64,000 nt of DNA from Niebla homalea (Eukaryota > Ascomycota > Lecanoromycetes > Lecanorales > Ramalinaceae), in NCBI GenBank assembly GCA_019925105.1, contig JAHGAU010000023.1, positions 620,001 through 684,000 on the forward strand, in the 5' to 3' direction. The notes under the pieces were generated by a model. It was given only the letters and a program-made list of their open reading frames with translations. It was not told the origin of the DNA and searched no databases. This document shows, piece after piece, positions 23,831-34,700 of the stretch (positions within the stretch are counted from its first letter, which is position 1; the number at the start of each line of letters is the position of its first letter). The translations under genes were made by a program, and so were the position numbers.

Positions 23831-26800
23831 ATGGCGGATTTGCAGATGTCACCGACGACGATTCTCCTCTTTGGAGATCAGACAGACTCGTGGATCAACG
23901 GTATCGACCAACTCTACCAGCAGGCTGCCTCAACACCATGGCTAAAGTCGTTTTTGGGTCAGCTGGCTGACGTCCTCAATGCGGAAGCAAGGAAGATAAC
24001 GCTGGACCGTGCAATACAAGACAGCCTGGGCCGTTTCTCGAGCCTCCAAGAACTGGCCGACCGATACCGCTACGATACCGACGAACTGGGTGTAGTGCGA
24101 TGTCTCCTATTATACACTGTCCGAGTAGGTACCCTACTTCAGTGGGTGAAGCGAGAGCCGCACCTTCTCGGACCACATGCTCGTACTGAATGGCTCGGTA
24201 TATCTGGGGGCCTGCTCCCCCTTTCAGCCCTCACCATCGCCAAAGATTTCGAAACCTTGTACGACGCATGTCTAGAGATGGGCCGACTCGTGATGCGAGT
24301 CTGCAAACTCACTTCGGTTCGATCTCGGGCCGTAGAAGATCAACCGGGCGTGTGGGGTTGGGCGGTGCTGGGAATCTCGCCCAATGATCTCCGCAAGGCG
24401 CTGGACCAGTTCCAACAGAGTGCCGGCATCCCACCCACCAAAAGAGCACAGGTGGGCGTGACCGGAGCCGGATGGAGCACCATCATTGGCCCTCCGTCGG
24501 TCTTGCAACTTGTGATCAAGCAATGTCCCGCAGTGAAGGGTCTTGCGAAGAATTCGTTGGAGATCAGGGCCATCCAACACACCCTCAACATCTCATCCGC
24601 CGAGATCGACTTCATGGTCGGCAACAACTCGACTTTTTTGGACCGACCGCTCAGATATCCAAACCATCGTCTCTGGGGCATGGACGATCCAGCAGTCCCC
24701 TATGTCACCTGGGGCCACCAGCTCAGAGCTGTATGCTCGCAACTTTTGTCCCAGCCTTTGGATATCACGCAGGCCGTGGGCAAGCTCGCTTCTGAAATTG
24801 AGGGAGTCGGTGCCGTGAGGGTGATTCAAGTAGGATCTAGCAGCCATACGCCTTACTTGACAAGTGCGTTAAAGGTAGCGGGAAGGAGCGTATCGGTTCT
24901 TGATCAACGTTCTCTCGAACCTCCCAATGATGGAGACTCATCCTCGAAGGCTGATCGTATTGCCATTGTGGGAATGGCCGGACGAGGTCCCGGAAGCGAC
25001 AATGTAGACGAGTTCTGGGATATCATCATGTCTAAAGAAGATCTCTGCCAGGAAGTCCCCAAGTATCGCTTCAACGTAGACGACTTCTATTGCCCACAGC
25101 ATGAACGTGGTGACCAGAGGTGCAAAATGACAACCCGATACGGCTGCTTCATGGACAACCCGGGCCATTTCGATTCACGCTTCTTCCACATCTCGCCTCG
25201 AGAAGCAATGTTGATGGACCCAGGCCACCGGCAATTTTTGATGAGCACCTATGAAGCCTTAGAAATGGCAGGCTATTCACATGGACAGACAAAGAAGACA
25301 GATCCCAACCGCATCGCCGCCTTCTTAGGGCAGTGCACCGATGACTGGTATAGCCACAGTCACCCTACACTCGGATGCGACGCGTATACTTTGCAGGGGG
25401 TTCAGCGAGCGTTGTAAGTATATAAGCGCCTTTCGTTTTTTAAGAGCTTGCGGGTTTGATGCTGTTCCATCTCGTCTCCAACTACTCCAACCTCCTTTTG
25501 AACTCCGTTGTCTTGAACCCTTCTCCTCTCGAGACATATTCGAACCGGAGAAGCTAATCGATTTTTTACGTAGTGGCCCTGGACGGCTTGCCTGGCAATT
25601 CAAGTGGGAGGGTCCGACCTACTCCCTCGATTCGGCATGTGCAGGTACCACAGCCGCCATTCACCTGGCTGCCATGAGCTTGCTGTCAAAGGACATCGAC
25701 ATGGCTGTTGCAGGAGCCGCGAATATCCTGAGTACGCCCCACTCGTTCACCTCTCTCAGCGACTCCGGTGTGCTGTCCGACACGGGCAACTGCAAGACGT
25801 TCCGTGACGATGCAGACGGCTACTGCCGCGGCGATTTCGTTGGTGCGGTGGTACTCAAACGGCTGGAGGATGCCGTAGCCCATAATGATAATATTCTAGC
25901 AGTAGTGGCTGCCTCGGGAAGGAATCATTCCGGAAACTCGACATCTATTACCACCTCGGACGCGCATGCTCAGGAGCGACTCTTTTGGAAAGTCATGCGT
26001 AACGCGCAAGTTTCTCCGGATGATATCTCCTTTGTTGAGATGCACGGAACAGGTACTCAAATTGGCGATCCAGCAGAGATGGGCGCCGTGGGCAGCACTT
26101 TCCAGCATAGGCGCCGTGCTAACGGGCCATTGCCTGTGGGTGGTGTCAAGGCAAACATTGGCCACAGCGAAGCGGCCGCCGGCATGGCAGAACTTCTCAA
26201 ATGCATCATGATGTTCCAAAAGGATATCATACCGCCACAAGCGGGTATGCCCCATGCTCTCAACCCGAGATTTCCACCGCTGTCCGAGCTCAATATCGAG
26301 ATCCCTTCGGAGCCCAAGGCATTCAACAGGAAGTCTCAGCAGCCGAGACGCATTCTTCTCAACAACTTCGACGCAGCAGGCGGTAACGCATGCATTTTAC
26401 TGGAAGACTTCAATCCCGGTCACGAGCAGCATGCCGCAGACCCTCGATCAAACCATGTCGTTGTATCTTCTGCCAGAACGAAAGCCTCCTATCATGCAAA
26501 CAAAGCCAAGCTCCTCGAGTGGCTACAGGCAAATCCAGGGGCCAGGATCGAAGACGTTGCCTACACCACGACGGCGAGGAGGATGCACCACCCTTTTAGA
26601 TTCGGCTGCACGGTATCGTCGATTCAAGACCTGACTACGAAGCTTGAGGCCTCTGAGACGACCTCATCACCATCAGCATCGTCGCAGCCACCTATCGTCT
26701 TCGTCTTTACGGGACAGGGGTCCCACTACGCAGGTATGGGTGCAGAATTGTACCGCACGAGTCCGGTTTTCCGTGAGACAGTCGATCTGTGCGTGGAAAT

Positions 26801-29800
26801 CTGCGATGGCAACAACTTCCCGCGATTCCTAAATATGATAATCGATGATGGAGTCGACGAATCCACCAAGAGCACTGCACAGATACAACTGGCGGTCATA
26901 ACCTTGGAGATCGCCCTCACTGCCTTCTGGCGATCGATTGGGATAGAAGCTGCTATGGTCATAGGCCATAGTCTTGGGGAGTACGCTGCTCTACACGCTG
27001 CTGGAGTCCTGTCGCTATCAGATACTCTGTACCTGGTCGGCCATCGTGCCCACATGCTCCTGGAGCGATGTGAACCTGATTCTTGTGCCATGCTCTCAGT
27101 GTCGACTTCAGCAGTGACTGTGAGAGACCACCTCCTTCAGTCTTCTTCTTGTAACGTGGCATGCATCAACAGTCCTAGTGCTACCGTTGTCAGCGGGACT
27201 GCCACGGATTTAGCACATTTCCAAGCATCCATAACGGCACAGGATGCAAAAGTCCGCGTAAAGAAACTATCCATGCCGTTTGCATTTCATTCATTTCAAA
27301 TGGATCCACTTCTACAGGATTATGTCTCCCTTGCAGGCGGTGTTACATATGCAGCTCCCAAGATTCCCGTATCATCAACGCTGCTGGCCTCTATCGTCGA
27401 TGGCCCAGGTACCTTCAACCAAGACTATCTCGCCCAGCAGACGCGTCAGCCCGTTGACTTCGTCGGCGGACTTGATGCTGTGATGTCAAGGTTGAGTAAC
27501 CCAGTCTGGCTTGAAATCGGACCGGCAGCGGTTTGCACATCTTTTGTGCGCGCCACCCTCTCCCCGCCCCCGGCCAAGGTCACGCATAGTATGGAGGCTA
27601 ATACTAAAAACTGGACATCCATTTCCAAAACCCTCTCGGCGGCTTACATGAACGGTGTTGACATTGACTGGCTTGCACTCCACACACCCTACGAGAGCAA
27701 CCTCGAATTATTGACGCTCCCGGCGTACGCATGGGATATGAAAGACTATTGGGTCAGTTGGCCCGAAAGAGGCAGCGAGAGCGTGCCTGAGAAGTCTAAA
27801 GCTGTCTCATCCGATCCCTTTGTCGCTACATGTGCGCAGTACCTTGTCCAGAAATCCACCTCCCCAAAGATTCAAGTTACTCTCCGAGCCTCGATTTCTG
27901 ATCCAGGATTCCTAGCACTCATTGACGGCCACAAAATGCAACAAATTGGCCTTGCTTCCGGGAGTGTCTTCTGCGACGCAGCTGCAACAGCGGCCAAACA
28001 TGCTATCGAGTACGGCGGCAGAAAAGGTGTAACCGGGGCTAGCTTAACACTTCACGATCCCGAGCTTCTCGCCCCTTTGACAAAGAAACTCGTCGGCGTC
28101 GACGGAGAACTCGTCACAACAGCTGTCATGGAGAGTTCGTCCTCGGACACCGTCTTGGTTTCATTCAAGGCTACGTCGACACATGCATCACATGATCTAG
28201 GTTCCATCAGAGTCGAAATTCGTAGTCCTGAGAAGACTCAGGCCGAATGGGACCGAGTGTCATACTTCATCAAGGCCAAGATGGATGAGAGGATTAGAGA
28301 GGCCAAAGAAGGTTCAGGCCATAGAATGCAGCCAGAAATCATCTACGCGCTGTTTGCTAATGCGGTGGAGTTTGACCCAGCTTTCAAGGGTATTCAGGAG
28401 GGGTATCTAGCCAGCGACTTCCAGGAGGCTGCAGCAGTGGTTGTTCTCCCGAATGACCCTCCTGGTACTCGATTTACATTGTCACCGTACTGGGGTGAAG
28501 CTCTGGTGCATCTGGCTGGCTTCATGGTGAACGGAAACCCCAGTCGATCTCCCCATACAACCTTCATTGTGATGGGTTTCGAGAGCACCCAGCAGACGGT
28601 CGCTTTTGAGACCGGAAAACAGTATCTCGCGTATACCCGCATTTCAAGGTGGGAAAAGGACACGGCGTACTGTGACGCGTTTGTTTTCGAGCCTGATTCG
28701 TCGAAATTGGTCATGCAATGTATCAACCTACGGTACCAGGAGCTCCCCAGAGCCACTTGGCGACACATTCTTGAGGGGCCCCATGCAGCACCTGGAAAAA
28801 GTGCTCGTACACAGCGCATCCATAAAACGACTGTAGAAGAAATCAAGAATAACGACGCGGCTGAGGAGAGAGAACAAGTATCTCGAGACCTAGAGGAAGA
28901 GGCTACAGCTGCAGGAGTATTCGATAATATCCTGAACAGCATCTCCAAGTCTACGGGTAGCGACTCTTCAGACATTACAGATGACACCGTGGTAACCGAC
29001 CTCGGTGTTGACTCCATTATGGCCATCGAGATCGTCGCCACCGTTAAGGCTGAATCAGATCTAGACCTACCCGCCTCATTCATCTTCGACTATCCCACAG
29101 TTGGCGATCTCCGTCGCGCTTTTGGAAGAGAAATAAAGTCCCAAAAGGCTCCAGAGCCCAAGATCAGCTCGACACCCTCCAGTAATGGGGCCTCCACTCC
29201 AGAAAGCGCTAAGTCTGACCCTATAGTAAGGTCGGAATCAGCATCGTCCTTGGGCTCGAGCATGGTGCACATCAATACGGGCATATCGACTCCAGAGGTT
29301 AACGAGAACACCAAGCGACGGGAGATACCGTCCAATGACAATGTTATTGACACCTCGCCCGCTCCCACCGTCAGAATTACGCTGCTGCAGGGCCGTCCGA
29401 GCTCTGGCAAGACTCCTTTCTACCTGATGGCCGATGGTACAGGGTCCATCGCGACCTACATCCACCTGCCACCTTTCAAGTCCAAGATGCCCGTCTATGG
29501 TATCGAGTCGCCCTTTCTCCGTTGTCCGACCAGATTGACCAGCCAAGTTGGCATTACGGGAGTGGCCCGGCTTATCGTTGCTGCGCTGGTAAAGGCTCAA
29601 CCCAAGGGGCGGTTGTTCATCGGCGGCTTCTCGGCCGGCTGCATGGTCGCGTTTGAGGTCTCCCGACAGTTGGCCGCGGCCGGCCGCAAGGTGGATGGTC
29701 TCGTGCTCATCGACCTGTGTTGCCCGCGACCTACGCTACTTGACGAGGCCGCAATCAGGGAAGAATCACAGGTCGGCGTGGCAGTCTTCGAGGCCGCCGT

Positions 29801-30239
29801 GGCTAAAGATGGCCTGTGGAGCTCAGCAGCTACCACGGATGAACATTTGAGTGCATACTTCGTGGCCATGAGGTTGTACAACCCGCCTGCGATGACCGCC
29901 GAGGAGCGACCTGCCGGGACAGCGGTGATCTGGGCCGAAAATGGGTTGATCAGTCATGTTGCCGGCGACCCCAGAATGATGAAGATGCTGGCAAGCGAGG
30001 AGATTCCGACCAAGGCTTATCCAGGCTACATGGAGGATCCCAAGCTGTCGCCGATGGCGTGTCTAGTTCCGGATAAGACGAAGGCAGATCTAGGGCCGAA
30101 CGGGTGGGATAGGTTTGCTGGAGACGTGTTGGCGCTGTCTGTGGGTGCAAATCATCTTGAGCTGCCTATGCCTGGGCACGTACATCTGCTTCATGCGCAG
30201 TTGCAAACGGCGTTTGATCATTTTGACGCCTCGAGTTAG
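23831..30239 (+). CDS. Non-reducing iterative type I polyketide synthase (SAT-KS-MAT-PT-ACP-TE)
   Basis: This enzyme accepts a starter chain, extends it, folds and aromatises it, and releases the product. Exons are 23831-25413 and 25574-30239. The 160-nt GT-AG intron lies in the KS, and joining gives the conserved RAFGPGR block; the product is 2082 aa. The SAT (about 1-360) has GISGG with Ser125 where GXCXG is usual, and candidate His250. KS is about 374-800 (Cys550 in DSACAG, His685, His725). MAT Ser994 is in GHSLG. PT is about 1290-1600, with His1314 and Glu1503 where the family normally has Asp. A single ACP has Ser1675 in GVDS. A Ser/Pro-rich linker of about 90 residues leads to the TE (Ser1881 in GFSAG, His2055). 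There is no CMeT or reductive release domain. With the divergent HR-PKS this fits a resorcylic-acid-lactone-type pair, with TE-catalysed macrolactonisation as the likely release. The exact product cannot be told from sequence. Confidence 0.93.
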
Positions 30240-31030
30240 GTTATGCTATAGATTGCTATCTTTTTCCCTATCATCCTAGTAAGGCCAACTATGTCTAGCT
30301 CTTAGAAAGCGTGTTTGAGAGAAAGCTGCCTCCTGGAGGTGTGCTTACACAATTTACGAGTTGCAAATCTGATGCAATTCCTTGGCGATTAGTAGTAGCC
30401 CCAAAACTACGAGGCTCATTGGCACAAATAGGAGCGTTCTTCTAGCCAAGCTGTTAAAATTAACATCCTGGCTTGTCTTCTACTTTCTTTAATTCTCGTT
30501 TACCAGATCGAGGAGTACTCTCCTCGCCCAACGATGTTCGGACCACTTGATTTCGAGGAGGGGTCAAGCCGGAATGGCAGCATGGACGCTACTGGTGTAG
30601 GGATGCCAAATGATGGTGTACGGCCCAGGGAGGAGATTGGTGGGGCACATTATGCCATTGGTCACAAGTTGCTGGTGTCAAGCGATGTTGGTCCAGATGT
30701 TAAGGGTACGTCAGATGTCAGCATAACTGGGTGACATATGTGTTGCAGATTCCTCTTGTCTCTTACGGCTTTAGGCCAAGTTGGGATTAGTAGGTCTGTA
30801 TACACCCTGATCCGGTTAGTGCAGCTTAGCACCCGGTGTTTAGCCGGGAAATCTGCACTTATTCCAATTTCCTCCTATAGACTTTAACTAATCAATTATT
30901 TATCCACTAGAACGTATAAGATCTTACTTTATACGTTTAATAATTATAAGCCCGGTTACGTATGCCCCTGTAATATCTATTTTTATATTAAATTAATTTA
31001 AACTTATATATTTATCTATCTCGTTAAATT
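30240..31030. other. 3' flank of the NR-PKS up to the transposon desert
   Basis: This is unique, normal-composition DNA to about 30900, then increasingly AT-rich. Near 30808-30860 an inverted pair (GTGCAG...CCGG against CCGG...CTGCAC) forms a possible stem. Apart from the small open frame at 30534, no gene is seen. The NR-PKS terminator must be in the first part, but no clear signal can be assigned. Confidence 0.45.
30534..30734 (+). CDS. Hypothetical short ORF (66 codons), possibly an exon
   Basis: An ATG with A at -3 opens a 66-codon frame rich in Gly, Asp and Ser, without recognisable domains, signal peptide or membrane segment. A GTACGT...TTGCAG pair at about 30706-30748 could be a 43-nt intron, after which the frame would end eight codons later. 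It lies 300 bp after the NR-PKS stop in un-mutated DNA. It may be a truncated gene whose remainder was lost to transposon insertion, or chance. Confidence 0.25.
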   Translation: MFGPLDFEEGSSRNGSMDATGVGMPNDGVRPREEIGGAHYAIGHKLLVSSDVGPDVKGTSDVSITG

Positions 31031-31065
31031 TGACTCCATCAGTAAATCTGCGACCTGCTCGGATC

Positions 31066-31096
31066 GAGTGAATAAAAAAAATAGATTTATTCACTC
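31066..31096. repeat. Perfect 11-bp-stem hairpin
   Basis: GAGTGAATAAA (31066-31076) pairs with TTTATTCACTC (31086-31096) around a 9-nt A-rich loop. It sits at the border between unique DNA and RIPped repeats, and could be a transposon end or a terminator-like structure. Confidence 0.5.
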
Positions 31097-31349
31097 AGAC
31101 CGCTCGCGAGCTATTTATAAATGAATTAAGAAACTTATAAGCGCTTTAAACGGTCCCGAGCAAGTAAAAAAAAGCTAAAAATAAAAACGTTTAAAATGGT
31201 AAAATAACGGTTTTTATTTTTGACAAATTTTTTTATTAAGCTTTTTTAATAACGGGTATAAACATAACCCCCCTTATAAGCCGTAATATTCAATATTTTT
31301 TAAAACTAATTATAGACTTGGTTTTTTTGATTAAAACTTACCCTTAAAG

Positions 31350-31731
31350 CTAGTAGTTTATCCTTAAGGGGGGGTAGTTAAAGGGGGTAATTTAATTAAA
31401 AAAACCTTAAATTAAAAAACTTATAAGTAAGTAAGATATTTAGGAGTAAACCGGATACTCGCGAGCGCTTAAAGGCTAAGCGAAGGCGGATATAAGATTT
31501 TTATACTTAATCTATTCATTTATATTCAGAGTACTTATATGCTGGTTTATAAATTTATAGATATCAATATATAGGGTAAAATAATATAAGCCCTTTTATA
31601 TATATCCGTAAATTTATAAATTAATATATAAGTACTTTAAGTATCCATGAGTAGATTAAGTAGGTAGATTTTATATCCACTTTCGCTTAATTTCTAAACG
31701 CTTATAAACATCCGGCTTACTCGTAAGTTTT
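31350..31731. repeat. Repeat U, copies 2 and 3, arranged as a large palindrome
   Basis: The left arm (about 31442-31566) and right arm (about 31604-31727) are inverted copies separated by about 37 bp. The left portion from 31350 also matches 22130-22333 directly. The right arm ends 4 bp before the Gypsy LTR begins at 31732. It could be two ends of one short element or head-to-head copies. Confidence 0.7.
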
Positions 31732-34700
31732 TGTCAGGGTTCAGGGGTGTTGGTAGCTCAGGAGTACGCCCTACCGGGCCTACCCCGGGTTAAGCCCGGG
31801 GTTAGTCCGGCATCCAGGAGTATTACAAACTGGGTATATCAGGGCCTTCAGCCTTTTTACTTTTATACCTTTATATTTTAATATCTTTAAGTATACGTAA
31901 TATACCTTTTGCCTTTTAATTACCTTAAAAGGGCTTATACTTTAATATTATATTAAAGTCAACTTATTCACGCTTTTATAGGGAATACTAAAATAAAACA
32001 AAAGCTTTTATTAACAATATTTATTAATAATAAACGGTAAGCCTATAATTAATAACGGTATGAAACGTGTAGTAATTATGATTAAAACGTATAACAATTA
32101 ATATCTACACGGGTTATAAAAAACGTTAATAATTAAAACGGGAAATTATAATAACTTTTGATAAGTAAATACTAATTTTTTTAAAGTATATAAAGAACTG
32201 ATTTAAAGGTTAAACATTAAAAGAAATACTATAAATTTAAACAAGAATGAAATTATAAAATCCTATAGAATCCTTATTTATTATTTATTTTTTAACTGCT
32301 TAAACCCTTGAATTAAGATATTTAAATTTATTATAATATAAAATATTTAATATTTTAAAAAAAACACGTAATAAAAAATACTAAATAATATAAAGGAGTA
32401 GTATTAACTTTATATTATAATATGTATTTTATTATTTTGATTGATTGATTGATTTATACTACGGATCTAGTTAAGTTAATTCCGGCGTTCCTTAATACGC
32501 GGCCTTTTAATATTATTAATAACCGTAAAAACCTAATACTTATAACGTTAAGGTAAAAACCGGCGTTTATTAGGTTTTTACCTTTTATCCTTTAAGGTAA
32601 AGGATATTAATAGCCGTTTAAAGAGTAATAATTTATTTATATATTTTTTATGTTTTAACTCCCCCAAGAAAATCTATAATATTATAACCGTATTTTTATA
32701 AAGGCTATTTTTAAACTTATTACTCTTCCGTTCCTTTATATATTTATATTATTTTAACTTTATATAACGTTTTTAAATGTCCTTATTAATATTTACGTAC
32801 TTAATATATACCCTTTTTATATTATTATTATTATTAATTTCTTTAAAAACTTTTAATAAGTATTTATTATTATATCTTTATAGCTATAAAAAATACTTTC
32901 CGGTTTATATAATTAATATAACCGGTTTCCGTTTCTTTTTTTTTTCTTTAACCGGTAATAAGTTTTCTCCGTAAAATCTTTAATAATTTTATTTATCTTT
33001 AATAAAATTAAACTATAATAATAATCCGGTAAATATTATAAACTTAATAATTACCCGGATATTTTACTTTATAAATAATATTTAACGGTAATTATAAGTA
33101 TTAATTTTTACGATAAGTTTTAATTTAATTTTTATAAATAAAAAATAAAAAATAAAAACGTATATAACGTTTTACTTTCTTTATTTATATTTATATCCGG
33201 CGTTTATCCGACTTTTAATATATATAATAAATAAAAAGTAAATTAAACCGTTTTTATCCGTCCGGAATTAAATTATTAATACGTTATTACCTTTCTTTAT
33301 AATATTATAATAACGGAAATACTTATTAATAATCTTTTTATTATTAAAAGTTAAATAATAATAACCTTATAATATAAAATCCTTATATTTTTATTAACGT
33401 TTAATTTATTTTATTATAACTTATAAAATAATTATTATAGTTTTTACTCTTTAAATCCTTATTAATCTCGGTTTTTTTTACGCTTAATAAAAGTTTATAT
33501 ACGTTTAAATTAACCTTTAGGATATTAATAAAATTAATTTCCTTTTTAATTTATTCTTATTTCGTTTTAATAAAAAAAAGGATAAATATTTTTAATTTAT
33601 TTCTTTTAATTTAAAGCTTATTAAGATTTTAACGGATCTATTTATTTCTTATTATTATAATTAAATATATATATCTTTTTAATTTTATTTAAGTAATTAT
33701 TTAATTTAATAAAACCTTAACTAACGGTATAAAGATTTTAAACTTTAATATTAGGATAAGGGTTATTTTATAAGTATTATTAATTACTTTTAAATATTAA
33801 TTTTAGACTTTCTATAATATTTAAATAGGCTCCTTCTTATATCCCGGAGTACCCTTAAATATATATTAAATATCTATAACGTATATTATCGTTAACTTTA
33901 TTACGGTTTAATAAATAGTCCGGGCTTTTTATAACGTAATTCTTTATATTAATATAATAAAATAAATAAGGCTTTTTTCTTATAAAGTTATTTTCTTTTA
34001 AACCTTTTTTATATAATTTTTTTAATTAAGCTTTTTATTTACTTAAAGGTTAAAGACTTTAATATTAATATCCGGTTTTATTATAATTTTATTTAAGTTT
34101 ATTATAATTATTATATCGTATAGCTTTGGGCTTTTAATTATATAAATAAGCTTATACTTATATAGCGTAAATTAAGTCCCGTAAGTTCTTATTTATTAAA
34201 GATAAATTTTATAAACCTATTTTAATTTTAAATAATTTATATATATAAAAATATTATAAATTAAAAGGTAAACGTTATCGATAAAGTTTTTAATTTAAAT
34301 TTTCTATTTTAACTTAATAAACTTTTTAATTAATAAACCGTTAAAGAATAAAAATAATATAAAAGAAATAAACGATTTTTAAGGAATTTTTATTATAATA
34401 AACTTTATTAAACTTATTTTTCATTTTAAGTTAATTAACGTAGCTTAATTACTTAAGAAATTCTTTATTTACTTAATTAAGAAGAATAATATTCTTTTCT
34501 TTTTTAAGTTATATAGTAATTTTTAATAATTTATTTTATTAAAAATATTTATAATATTAAGAAAAAGAAAACTTATAATATACTTTTTCCCGTAACTTTA
34601 TACCGTATATATACCGTTAATTAATCCTTTAAAAGCTATTTTTATTAATTAACCTCTTTTTATTCTTATTTATTAATCGGGGAATAATCCGGAATTTTTT

